The notes under the pieces were generated by a model. The model saw only the letters and a program-made list of their open reading frames with translations. It did not search any database and was not told the DNA's origin. A DNA stretch of 64,000 nucleotides from contig NC_135557.1 in the NCBI RefSeq assembly GCF_964340395.1, positions 25,683,614-25,747,613 of the forward strand. Direction: 5' to 3'. The stretch is from Glandiceps talaboti. Lineage: Eukaryota; Hemichordata; Enteropneusta; Spengelidae. A program made the position numbers and the translations under genes. Below, piece after piece: positions 52,119 to 63,765 of the stretch. Positions within the stretch are counted from its first letter, which is position 1, and each line of letters opens with the position of its first letter.

Positions 52119-52232
52119 TGCATGTATGTATGTATGTATGTATGTATGTATGTATGTATGTATGTATGTATGCATGCATGCATGCATGCATGTATGTATG
52201 TATGTATGTAAGTATGTATGTATGTATGTATA
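51997..52232. repeat. (GTAT)n microsatellite with GCAT block
   Basis: GTAT units with AATACAT/AATGCAT breaks and a run of five GCAT units near 52170-52190. A 12-G run follows at 52304-52316. Confidence 0.95.
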
Positions 52233-52316
52233 CGTTACATCATAGCGGACGTCGGGGAATACGCGTCTACTATATTTTGCGTTTGAGTGATTGACATAAT
52301 TCCGGGGGGGGGGGGG

Positions 52317-52974
52317 TTATGGTCTGAAGCCGATTGATTAACCGATTGATATTGAGGAAACATTGGCATGGCCCTAGTAAATCGAAGTGAGATTGTCCAC
52401 TTTTATAATGTTTACCATCTTGACAAATACACTGTATTTCTTAATTGATATAGGCTAGAATGCAGAATACATCAAGGGATGAGAGGAGCGCCTACAACGG
52501 CTGATCTTTCACTGCAAATTCAGGCATGGTTGACCGAAGTTTAAAAGCAATCACTATCAAATTAATGCATTCAACGCATAAAGATTTTGACAAAAGGTAA
52601 TTTTCTGAACCAACCATGCACTAAATTATCTTATACTTCCAATATATGCCGAATAGTGAAATCCATCTTCATTGGGGAATGAGGCCAAGCCCCATCAAAG
52701 AACACGAGATTGTATAGTTTTGAGAGGATGGACAGGATGGGAAATGTTTGCTAAAATTACAGAAGTTACCTGTAGTACTCTATTTAAGTCATGACATACA
52801 CATATACATGGTATTCTATCTGTTGTTGATGATGAATGATAACAAAATGAAATTCATTTTACCAAAAAAATAGATAATCTATCTCTAAGTACACCATGCA
52901 GAAGTTCTAAATCTACAAGTATCATCTTATCGATAATTAAAAAGATAACTCACATCGCAGAAGAGACTTGAAAT
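52317..52974. other. No recognised feature
   Basis: No supported gene, RNA or repeat. Confidence 0.5.
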
Positions 52975-53220
52975 GAATGTATGTATGTATGTATGTATGT
53001 ATGTATGTATGTATGTATGTATGTATGTATGTATGTACGTAAGTCTGTATGTATGTATGTATGTATGTATGTATGTATGTATGTATGTATGTATGTGTGT
53101 ATGTATGTGTGTGTGTGTATGTATGCATGTATGTATGTATGTATGTATGTATGTATGTATGTGTGTATGTGTATGTATGTATGTATGTATGTATGTATGT
53201 ATGTATGTATGTATGTATGT
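52975..53220. repeat. (GTAT)n microsatellite
   Basis: About 245 bp of GTAT units with GTGT variants. A phrase ACATGTGACTTTACTAAACAGTG just downstream is repeated at 53220 and 53288 (about 68 bp apart). Confidence 0.95.
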
Positions 53221-53498
53221 CACATGTGACTTTACTAAACAGTGCAGTACGGTGTTTTAGTATCATTGTGAGTGATTTCACTATACTACACATGTGACTT
53301 TACTAAACAGTGTGTTACGTTCTGGGATGCTTAATGTTACGTTTCGGTGTCTCAGTAGTGTAGTAGTAGGTAGATCGGCAGAACATAAATGATTCTGCAC
53401 TCTACCCTATCTTTCTAGGGTACCAGGATATAACGAGCTTGTCTAAGTTAGGAATTAGCCACACAGGTATAGTCACTTGCACGTAAGCTCTTACACTC

Positions 53499-53677
<179 letters not shown>

Positions 53678-54053
53678 CCGCACACAAACAGCTGCGTTGT
53701 AAAGCAAAATCTAATTTGTCTTTAATTCTCCATAGCCCTAACATATAAGTTCTAGTTGTCACCTTGAAATTATAGTGATGTCATTATTCTAAATATAATT
53801 TGTTATAAATAAATGATCTCTTGTCTAGATTCATTGTTCTAGAAGACATGGTAAACTTTCCACCAAAATAGGTAAGATTGTGATTTCAGATCATGTCATA
53901 TGTAAATTCACGTGTAAGACGTACAAGTGTTGATCACGCTATTATATTGGAAATTAGGTATTAATCTGAATTCGACAATCAGCAAGTTATCTTGTTTACA
54001 AGTACTAATCTATGCCGTTTAATCAAATAATTGTTAGCCACTACTAGAGATAA

Positions 54054-54501
54054 AACGAAAATCATAAACCCTGAAACAAAACGTCGCCTGGGTCGACAAA
54101 AGTCTAGCTAACATTGCTACAGTTTTTTTGTCTGGCTAGACAAAATATCTCTTTGATGTTGTAAATGTTCTCGTCTGGCTCGACAAAAAATCTATTTAAT
54201 ATTTCCATACATGTTATCGTCTGGCACAAGAACTGAACTAGAATTGATACATTTTAGTCAATTGACTGTCTCAAAAATATCAAAGAACGCGCCAACCATA
54301 GGTTTAAAGGGGGTGTATAAATTTAGCGATGATCTCCTAAGATACGGTAGCTTATGCAAAGAGAGATGTTTGTCACGCCAGACGATTGACGAAACGCTGT
54401 TGGTAAGATTTTTGTCTAGCCAGACGATAAAATGTGGCAAATGTTAATGAGATTTTTGTTGACCCAGGCGACGTTTTGTTTCAGGGTTTGTGATTTTCGT
54501 T
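54054..54501. mobile_element. MITE-like element, ~100-bp terminal inverted repeats
   Basis: The ends AACGAAAATCA.AAACCCTG (left) and its reverse complement (right, ending 54501) continue inward through AAACAAAACGTCGCCTGGGT and TCTGGCTAGACAAAA. Sub-motifs of the type CGTCTGGCNNGACAAAA recur at least five times in both orientations inside the arms. Total 448 bp, with no credible coding frame. It sits about 190 bp downstream of the GBP stop codon. A non-autonomous DNA transposon is inferred. Confidence 0.8.
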
Positions 54502-54693
54502 GTAAAATTAATATAATTAATACAGGATTAGTAGATAAATCAACGTGTTGAAACATCACGCTATTGTTATCTCCCGTTTGCAATCAAGTAGTACAGCCTG
54601 AGGTAAATTATATGTTCATTTTGATAAAATATGCCAAAAATCCATATATGGCATTTCTGGATCGTAACAGTAGTACGGTGTTTTAGGATCCTT

Positions 54694-55816
54694 TTACTGT
54701 ATGGAACACTTCTTACGTTTTTCCTTATTTTGGGATTCACCTGTAAAACAAGAAAACCATGGTAACTTAATATCATCGGCTATATTTATAACAACACAAC
54801 ATATAATGCTGACAGATGTGAATCTTTACTGACCTTTATTTTACAATGTGATGTTTTAAAAGAACCAATAAAATATTCGTGTCTAGATACCTGAATTATT
54901 TGTTATTTTGCTGATATCTACGTATTAAAAGATTGTTTCAAACACATCACACTAAAATTCAACAAATTATGATTATAGCGACATTATGAAGCATTTCTAT
55001 ATACTATCATAATTATATTGTTGTAAAATTAATAGTTTAGAAGAGATTATCCAGAACTTACTTATTGCAATTGCGTCCTCTTCTATCTCCCTCTTCAAGT
55101 TTTCTATAAAAAGAAGTGATGATATGTTAGTTTCGACTTTACGTCGAACGGATTGAGCAGACAAAGAAGGAAAAGACGTGATTGGCCATATAAGAGTCAT
55201 CATCATTAAGAACAAAACAAAAACGGTGGTGGTGATAATAATAAATCTTTTTAGTAATTGACACTTTTTTTACTTGATCGCGTTATTACCTTGTCTGTTT
55301 TAGTCAAACTTTGACGTAACAAAATGACACTCGCAACAATGCATTTTGGTTTAATCATTTAATGGACGCTGTACTTGTTTCAAATCACATTTCTGATCAA
55401 GTGAAAAATTAGAAATTACAGAATAATTACTCACCAAGTTTTTCATTAATAGTGTCGAGAACTTCATCCATAGTTACACCATAGATAACTGATTCTCTAT
55501 GACATCGTTTCTTCAATATTTCCAACTCTTCGACTACATTTGCATTGGAATTTACCAATGTATCGATCTGCATCATAAGGGCAGAATACCGTTGCCTTGC
55601 ATCCACTTTCTTCTGTTCTAATACCTTTTCAGCATTTTCACGCAACACTGAAAACTAAGTATATACAAAAGCATAGGCTCACTATAAATTGATAAAAATC
55701 CACTTTTAAAGAAAGCAACTGAATATTGATTTAATCGTGAATTACATAAATAACGGGGAATTATACAAATCCTGGAGTGAAAAGTTCTATTCCGTTCTCA
55801 TTTCATTGCACGCACG

Positions 55817-55878
<62 letters not shown>

Positions 55879-58292
55879 TACATACATATATACATGCATA
55901 CATACATACATACATACATACATACATACATACCTACCTACCTACCTACCTACCTACCTACCTACATACCTACCTACCTACCTACATACATACATACATA
56001 CATACATACATACATACATACGACACTTTTCTACCTACCTCTTCTATCTCATATGTACGGCACTGCTGTAAGGCTTCCTTTTCAAGAGCAGAGTTTTCCT
56101 ACCACAGGTAAAAAATAAACATAATTATAATATTATTCATAAATAATTTACAATATAGACTAGTGACATAATTTTGAAAATAAACATTACCATTTGGCCG
56201 ACCAGGCGTTTTCAAAGTTACGTCGTTCCTTTCACTTAAGAACTTTTGTCATGTGTTTCCAATGAATGACAAATAAGACACTAAAATTTAAAATGTACCT
56301 CTTCCTGTACACGATCTAGATGTTTCCGATACTCTGCTTTAAATTCTTCCAAACCTTCTCCCTGCAATGTCTCATAATCTGGCAGTTGGTGAACACATTT
56401 AACGTTATTCACATAGAAATCGTCAAATATCTGAAAATATGATGTGAAATAAATGACATGTTGACCATAACGAGAAAAAATATCTACAGAAAATGACACT
56501 CACATTGGTGCATAACATAAACACCCACCTAACACATACATACATACATACATACATACATACATACATACATACATACATACATACATACATACATACA
56601 TTGGACAATGGACAATCGAAACAGTCAACTCACAGTTAAGATGAATAATATCAAGCAGTTGATGCACTTGAAGAAATGTACACATAACTAACTGATAATT
56701 TAGATTATGGAAGAGTTCAAATAATGGAATCATTGTCTGTAAAGAGAAATGAAGATATGACAGCTCTTGAAACACAAATAAAAAGTGTGAATAATCGCAT
56801 AAATGGAGAGGGGTGTAGAATTAGTTTGTTCTGTAAACAATCTGATCTGTCAGTTCAATGGAATGGAAGTAAAGATGAATGAATACATAGAAAAAAGCAG
56901 AAAGAGATCATGCTAAACAACTACACGAAGTGATCGTTACTAATTCAAAATTGATGGAAGAAAATGCAGAGTTGAAAGTTACAAGCAACACATTGATCCG
57001 TCAACTGGAGAGTATTGGAAGAGAAATATGAATCGTTAGACACAATAGTTCAGGGAATGGATCACACATGATTTCAACCAGTTAAGACACCCTCTAAATC
57101 AACACAAAGCAACTTTCAATAATTAAGTGAAGAAGAAAATCTTTCTCAACTATGAACGAATTCTAACCTTCTTGCATCAGAGTGTGATGGATATCCAGGG
57201 AAATAAATCAACACAAGGAGACTCATTTTAAGAACAAAGTAATCAAGTTCCTGGCTCTGTTCAACAAACAAGAAATGTGGTAAAGAAAGGTGATGATAAT
57301 ATTCTTCTCATGGGAGACTCACTAATAAAGCACATACATTGGAGAAAGCTATCGCGGCAAAATGTCACCAAAGATCGCACATCAACTACACCTGATGCCC
57401 TTCAACGTATCAACAACACAACATTAAAGATCACGAACAAAATAATACTTCATGTTGGGAGCGATACTGTTGCCAATAATGAGGACATTAAGGAAATTGC
57501 TGACAACATTGTACACTTAGCAAAACAAACTAAATCTACTGCAAATCCGACTAGCACAGTCATTCTATCAGATATATTATCAAGAGGACACCGTGAAATA
57601 AATCAGCTAATCAAAGATGTCAACATTGAAGTGAAGGCACATATCGGTGATCAGGATGGTATGGTGTTTGTTGATCACAAGAAATGACATAGTTCAAAGA
57701 AATTCTATCAACCTAGTAGTGTTCACCTCAATTATGTTGGTACAGAGGTATTAACAGCTGGCATGATAGGTACACTAAAAATACACGAAGTCAGAAAGCA
57801 GAGGGTAGTATCCCAAGAGAAGAAAACCACACACAAATGGAGCCAGGAGAGGCAATAATGATACTACTGGATAGAGATACGACAATAATAAACAAAGCCA
57901 AAACAAGACTGAGGCTCCACAGAATGAAAATATCAACCACCAACACAATCAAACAGATAATAACAATAATGATATCAACAGCAACAACACTTCAATGGAA
58001 ATCCTGGGTATTCATCAATGTATCATACACCTATTCATGGTTGGTACTAACGTGGAATGCAACCACCACCACCACCATCACCACCACCACCACCACCACC
58101 ACCACCACCACAATGTATACCGTGGATGCTTATGTACCTTCCTTCCCAACCATATACTTGTCCACCCTGGGGTTATAGTGGCTAATTATGAATAATTATC
58201 AACAGCAAAGTAAAATTGCTTCTTGGAACATTCATGGATTGAAAGCTAGTTTAGATGATAATCTGTTTATTAATTTTGTATTTCTTACATTA

Positions 58293-58359
<67 letters not shown>

Positions 58360-61059
58360 TACATACATACATACATACATACATACATACATACATACAT
58401 ACATACATGGATACATACATACACACACACAAACACGCCCCCCCCCCACACACACACACACATACATACATACATACATACATACATACATACATACATA
58501 CATACATACATACATACATACATACAAACATACATACATGCATGCATGCATGCATGCATGCATGCACGCACGCACGCACGCACGCACCCACGCACACGCG
58601 CGCGCACACACACACACATACATACATACATACATACATACATACATACATACATACATACATACATACATACATACATACATACACATTCAGATTTTTT
58701 TTGGAACGATAACATAAAGAAAAGTTTCGATACCTGCATGAGATGTGTTGTGAGAATCTTTGATGCAAACGGTCCCTTTGCTGTCTCGTTGTACTGCGTT
58801 GTGACGTCATCAAATGTGTCTCTGATTAATTGAAAGGTGACCCCGTCATTATTGGTCAACTTAATTTGTAGAGGTTCTACAATTCGTGAACATAAATCTT
58901 CAACTAACTGTTTACACAGTTTGTCAGACTGTTTAGCATTTTCCGAAAGATAATAACTCAGGCGACCAGCATCGTACTGCTTTTTCACTGTGTTGTAGAA
59001 ACCAGTATGGTCCTACAGAAGGAACAATGTAAATGTAAAGTACAGTTACATTACTAAAAGGGATAATCACAGTTATCACCTAAAACAAACATTATAGACG
59101 AAAATGGTTAAAAACAAATGTTGCCACTCAAGCCAGGAAAACAATGAAAAGAAAACTCAAAACGATTATAGCATACCTCGACATTGGCAATGGTTTTTAT
59201 TAAAGTCGAATGACCAATGAATTTTAGTTTTAAATAGCCTAATTCATGGTCCAGTGCTCCATGTGGACTACTTATTGTTTTGGAAGAGCAATTGATGTGT
59301 ATTGATGATAACAATTATCAAGCAGTTAAACACCCGATATATAAAACTGCCTAACTAACAAACAGTAAGTGGATAAAGGTATTTCATGGACATTAGTGAT
59401 GGCTGTATTGTACGTACAATAACAAACATTTTATGCATTGTTTAATGTTTGGCAGTTTATTGAGTTATTGACATGGACTTGGTATATGTTGTTTCACATT
59501 ATTTTTTCAAGTAGAAAAACATAGACTAGTGAAGCTGTTTTATCAAATAAAAATACAAAATAAATACCAAATTCTCATCCATATGGCCACTTTAAAGATG
59601 ACCATTATGAGGTCCTCACCTAACTAACCCTACAGGACATGGTAGGGTAGACCATAGACTCTCTTTGGTAGAGAGTCTATGGATAGACTAACTCGTCTCG
59701 GATTGTTCGACTTATTTTGATCTTGTTTGATAAAGAGGTCAGTATGAAGTTGTTGACATAATTAAAGTTGTTGACATAATTAAAGTTGTTCGGAAAAGTA
59801 GAGATTGGCGCCAGTGCCTTTCTAAAGAGCTTATGTTAAGTAATTACCTTTAGTTTCTTAGTAAACTCCATAATCAAGTCTACGTCGTATATATTTTTGG
59901 ATTCGTTGTTCAAGAGTTCCAAAGCTTCTTTTAAAGAGTCGTTGTGTTTAGTAAGGATTCTCTCTTCATCACATGGAAGTTCGTCTATGATAGATTCCAT
60001 CTTTTTAGAATAATGTTGACATCCATGACCAAGCGCTATTCGTAATTTGCTTCTCATTATGTCATGCCATGCTTCCCAGATATTGGAGACTGAATCTGTG
60101 TTTTCTAGTGCATCCACATAAACTTTCACAAGCTGTGAGAAATCTGAGATTCAGAATTGAAATCGAATATTTGTTAGGCATTCAATATTACAACGGAAAT
60201 ATATTTTCGAGTGTACGTTCGAATTGTAGATTTATTTTATGTTACAGCCCGCTTAAAGTTACCGTTCACCTGTTCTGTTGATACATTCAAATATGAACCA
60301 ATGAGGACCTGTAACGTTCTACACTAAGATAGCAATTTCTTGCTACATTTTGTCTAATAAACCATTTAAACGTACTGCAACTACACACAGACACACAGGA
60401 ACCAATGGTTTGAGATCTGAACGCCTGGTCTGCATACTGGCATACTAGTTCATTTCACTTTTAAAAAAATGTCAGAAGAAACTGCTTTCATTCAATCTTG
60501 TTATCTTAGAGCAGTTTCTTATTGATGTCTACAAAGTTATATCAAACAATGCCACTGGACGGTTAAATCAAACGAACTGTAACTTCTGCAGATTTAAAAG
60601 AACATTGAAAAGTTGCTCGATTGGTGAGATTATACTTACAATTAGCTGGTATCATGCCAGTGATAGTTTTCTTTGTTTTCATCAATCCTACCACCTTTGA
60701 AATGAAAGTTTCTACACCACACCTGAATTCAGTGCTGACGTGGTCTAGGTAGTCGCCATATCCCATACTCTGCAGTATTCTCCCATCAGTAGTTGGTATT
60801 GGTAGGGAGAAGACATCAAAGTTTGGAAAGTAGGTCAGGATTGCAGTCCTTATATCATTATGTTTCTGCATGAAAGGTGTTAGTTTTTGTTTGTCGTCGT
60901 ACTTTTTCAACACCTAGAAGAATAACACATTGACATGTGTATTATTTAAATATATAACGTGTGTATATATGTGTGAGTGTGTGTGAGTGTGTGAGCGTGT
61001 ATGTGTGTGTATGTGTATGTGTATGTGTGTGCGTGTGTATGTGTTTGTATATATGTGTA

Positions 61060-61098
<39 letters not shown>

Positions 61099-63337
61099 GT
61101 GTGTACCATGTAGATAGTGTACTCATTTTGACGATTGTGTGTCATGTAGATTTTGACACAAAAGCACCAAAATGGAACGATTCGGCAAACACATGACTTA
61201 CATTTTATTTTTAGCTCTTCAAATTCGTTATTTACTAATTCTTTACCTTCTTGACATGTTCTGTATCCTTAGTGCGTGAGTGGGAATAAAGACGGTTGCT
61301 TAAAATGTGTTATTTGTAAAGGAGCACTTTTTCATGGCTGAACAAGAGTGCATTATGTGCCCAAATAATTCACGGAAATCCGGACTTCTGATTGGGCATA
61401 TGGGTATTGCCTAGATTCTAAAGATTACAGTCCTCGGAGCTTCGTATTACGACGCATAGCTAAAACTTGGGTTGTACTGTATGTACAGATATCTACTTCA
61501 TAATTGTACTTGAATAGCCTTGTACTGTGCGCCCTCATCGATCACATAGGGCTAACCATTCATTGACGTGAGTATAATGCTACGCTTTGTCTCATCAAGA
61601 AGCGCTAACACGTCAACGAACGGTTAGCCCTATGTGATCGATGAGGGCGCACAGTACAAGGAGAATTATGCAGTAGATATCGGTACATACAAAACAACCA
61701 TTTTAGCGATGAGCAGCTCCAAGGACAGTAAGAGAGTCTAAGTCTAGCCGTATCTAGTATCAAGACTGACATACACTCTTGCCACCCTTTCCTTTAACTA
61801 TAGTGTTTCATTTTTATTATTTTTTGTTATATTTTTAGGGGCGTTTAAATACGAACATCGCATATGTGCACCGTATATTGTTATTTTGACAGAATTATAA
61901 CCTTGAACTTCATCTTCAATGTCAAAATTTAATTTGACCAAATTTCATCAGCTTGGTAGATCAAATGATATACATAGGTTATACCACACAATCAGTAAAA
62001 CGTTTTTTAGTATTCAGCTTTCGATTAATCTTGGCCAACAGAGACGGGGGAGCATCGAACTATCATCTACTTTTGGCTGATCATACTGCCACCTAGTGGT
62101 CAGCTGTAAATATGGAATTTATCATTCTGATGAAGACCATTGACTAAGACAGATCAAACACTCAATGCTACGTACAAAATATTTTAACTGCTTCTTTGTT
62201 ATAACCTACGTAAATTAAACTTAAATTGGCTAAATGACTCGGTGACATTCAAATTGTCTAAAAAAATAATATTATATGGGTAAACTATCTTATAAGATTG
62301 TAGGACCCTATTTCACACATCAATTAACAACGCAATACATATTGTGTGGAGGCTAAGTCTTCAAACAAAAGATTCATTACACATTGGCAATGAAAATTGT
62401 TTACAGATTTTTCCGTTTACCTCACTTAAAACGAAGCTTTTAATATCAACTTCGACTTCTTTGCCATCTTTTTCTATGCTTGGGTAGAGTGTGACGTCAC
62501 GTAGTAGCCAGAGGAAGTTTGGAAAATATTTGTAAAAGTCGTCAGAATGCTGGTATTCAATACTGTTCTCCCTCGGCGGTCTTACTTGGATCTTTGTTGC
62601 CAATTCACCTATGCATCTAAATATAGATAAACAAAAAGATGTCTTAATGAAAGGTTATAATAATATGTCCCCCCCCCCCCCGATGAATCCCTGTACCCGG
62701 ATGAATCCCTGTCCTGGATGCACCCCTGTACCCGGATGAATCCTTGACAACTATTAACATCATTAGTGGCATATATATCTTTTTACATTTTCATTAACAA
62801 ACTGTTTAAGATATTAGTAGGGGGTAAATTGTGTGTTTGCATCTGTCAGTTTGTTAGTCTTTCTGTCTTGTTCGTTCTTGTTTCTCTAAAAACTGATGTT
62901 AGGGAATATGTGTTCATCCTCTAATTAATTGCAATTTTTTCATTGGTTACACGCCTTAGTTACCATGGCAACGATAAAATAGATAACAACAAATCGCTTA
63001 CATTGATTGAGGTTTATTACCTTGGATTGGATATAAAACGACTATAAATTATATTTCAACTTGAATCGCACCGTGACTGTAAATACAGGTAGATTGAAAT
63101 GCCAATTCTTAACAATGACAGATACCGACCTAAATTTTTGTAGATCTTCCAATGTAGGATCGCCTTTACTGTTGTACACCAGTACAGACGATAGTAGTAC
63201 GCTTAGAGTAAAGATTCGATTATCGTTATCAGCATCTGCAGCGTATGATCCAATGCCCTCTGTGTCCAGTAAAAGAATGGTCACTACCATTCCATTAGCC
63301 AGCTTTCTCTTGTACGGTTGTGTACTCATCCATATAC
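54694..63337 (-). CDS. Guanylate-binding protein (GBP) large GTPase, 5'-partial, 10 exons
   Basis: Seen: exons 63337-63130, 62616-62421, 60913-60640, 60143-59848, 59012-58734, 56430-56299, 56098-56039, 55654-55435, 55103-55062 and 54740-54694. All have GT-AG borders and matching phases, giving 583 residues to a TAA. Numbering from the first complete codon here: guanine-nucleotide switch motif LLDTEG at 22-27; LLSSVLVYNS box; LLRD at 106-109 (the T/S-L-R-D base-recognition motif of GBPs). Long helical, partly coiled-coil C-terminal region from about 230; end KEKRKKCSIQ. Known: GBPs are interferon-type immune GTPases in vertebrates; N-terminal GTPase, helical C-domain; some are farnesylated through CaaX for membrane binding. 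Inferred: CSIQ is a CaaX box with a polybasic helper. The P-loop exon lies beyond 64000. Introns hold LINE, palindrome and microsatellites. Confidence 0.93.
55809..56022. repeat. (CA)n-(CATA)n-(CCTA)n microsatellite in GBP intron 7
   Basis: CACG, CA, CATA and CCTA blocks in order. It ends within about 20 bp of the donor of the 60-bp exon 56098-56039, whose splice site GAG|GTAGGTAG is itself repeat-like. Confidence 0.95.
56535..56601. repeat. (CATA)n microsatellite in GBP intron 5
   Basis: About 16 CATA units, about 100 bp upstream (in gene sense) of the acceptor of exon 56430-56299. Confidence 0.95.
56690..58295 (+). pseudogene. LINE 5' part: ORF1 (coiled coil, SGNH esterase, Pro-rich) and start of ORF2
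   Basis: Lies antisense in GBP intron 5. In order: a Leu/Glu/Lys-rich coiled-coil stretch at 56700-57050 broken by frameshifts. A 136-codon open block at 57277-57687 follows, with GDSLIKHI (SGNH block I), TTPDALQRI and ILHVGSDTV (GxND block degenerated to GSDT). After an in-frame TGA it resumes with SSVHLNYVGTEVL, the C-terminal block. A Pro-rich segment encoded by (CCA)n lies at 58060-58111. Then ATG at 58188 starts ORF2 with KIASWNIHGLKASL, the N-terminus of an APE-type endonuclease. It is cut off by a CA microsatellite at 58296. Known: CR1-type LINEs carry an esterase in ORF1. This copy is inactive. Confidence 0.85.
58296..58686. repeat. Giant (CA)/(CATA)/(CATG)/(CACG) microsatellite in GBP intron 5
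   Basis: Blocks in order: (CA)n, (CATA)n, CA/poly-C, (CATA)n, (CATG)n, (CACG)n, CGCG, (CA)n, (CATA)n. It ends about 48 bp from exon 59012-58734 and has replaced the rest of the LINE ORF2. Confidence 0.97.
59652..59682. repeat. 13-bp perfect hairpin, CCATAGAC ends
   Basis: CCATAGACTCTCT pairs with AGAGAGTCTATGG around a 5-nt loop, in GBP intron 4. The stem tip matches the hairpin at 26961-27003. Confidence 0.9.
59749..59790. repeat. 20-bp tandem repeat
   Basis: AAGTTGTTGACATAATTA occurs in two and a half copies next to the donor side of GBP exon 60143-59848. Confidence 0.85.
60960..61101. repeat. (GTGTAT)n / (GT)n tract in GBP intron 2
   Basis: Impure GTGTAT hexamers and GTGA units, 50 bp from the acceptor of exon 60913-60640. 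Confidence 0.93.
61411..61757. mobile_element. Long palindromic (foldback/MITE-like) element
   Basis: A 39-bp perfect inverted repeat (61519-61557 with 61622-61660; CTTGTACTGTGCGCCCTCAT.. ends) continues inward 13 bp with 2 mismatches. It continues outward, imperfectly, through GATATCTACT.CATAATT, TATGTAC, GCTAAAA and TCCT.GGAGCT to about 61411 and 61757. The loop is about 38 bp. Non-coding, in GBP intron 2. An inverted duplication or MITE is inferred. Confidence 0.8.
61758..62360. other. GBP intron 2, no feature
   Basis: AT-rich intronic sequence without exons or repeats recognised. Confidence 0.5.
62668..62750. repeat. Poly-C plus ~18-bp tandem repeat
   Basis: A 12-C run is followed by four diverged copies of GATGAATCCCTGTACCCG, in GBP intron 1. 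Confidence 0.85.
62959..62972. promoter_or_regulatory. Palindromic X-box-like site
   Basis: GTTACCATGGCAAC matches the RFX X-box consensus GTNRCC-AT-RGYAAC at all positions. It lies in the intron between the two most 5' GBP exons in this window. Known: RFX proteins bind such sites in ciliary and immune genes. Function here is inferred from sequence only. Confidence 0.35.
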
Positions 63338-63411
63338 CTAGGGTTATATAAGAGACGATCGCACAATGTCACACAAGCTGAATTAACGAATCGTTCATTT
63401 AATTAGGACAA

Positions 63412-63765
63412 CCCCCCCCCACACACACACACATACATACATACACACACACACATATACATACATACACACATACATACATACACACATACATACATAC
63501 ACATACATACATACATACATACATACATACATACATACATACATACATACATACATACATGCATACATGCATACATACATACATACATACATACATACAT
63601 ACATACATTCATACATTCATACATACATACATACATACATACATACATACATACATACATACATACACACACACACATACATACATACACACAGACAGAC
63701 AGACACACACATACATATACACACATACATAGACACACATACTCACACACACACATACACACCCT
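63412..63765. repeat. Poly-C, (CA)n and (CATA)n microsatellite upstream of the first GBP exon here
   Basis: A 9-C run, CA tract, long CATA array with CATG and CATT variants, and CAGA units. It lies about 75 bp from the acceptor of exon 63337-63130. Confidence 0.96.

Noticed and set aside
54211-54447. 78-codon ORF
   Set aside because: It spans the interior and one arm of a TIR element. There is no domain, and the opposite-strand frame is equally open.
57277-57687. Host SGNH hydrolase exon
   Set aside because: The surrounding coiled coil, Pro-rich tail and following ORF2 endonuclease start identify LINE ORF1. The frame has internal stops and no splice sites.
62126-62165. CTGATGA box at about 62128 as a further hammerhead
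   Set aside because: No GAAAC box or complementary stem II follows within a suitable distance. The same holds for the CTGATGA near 7257.
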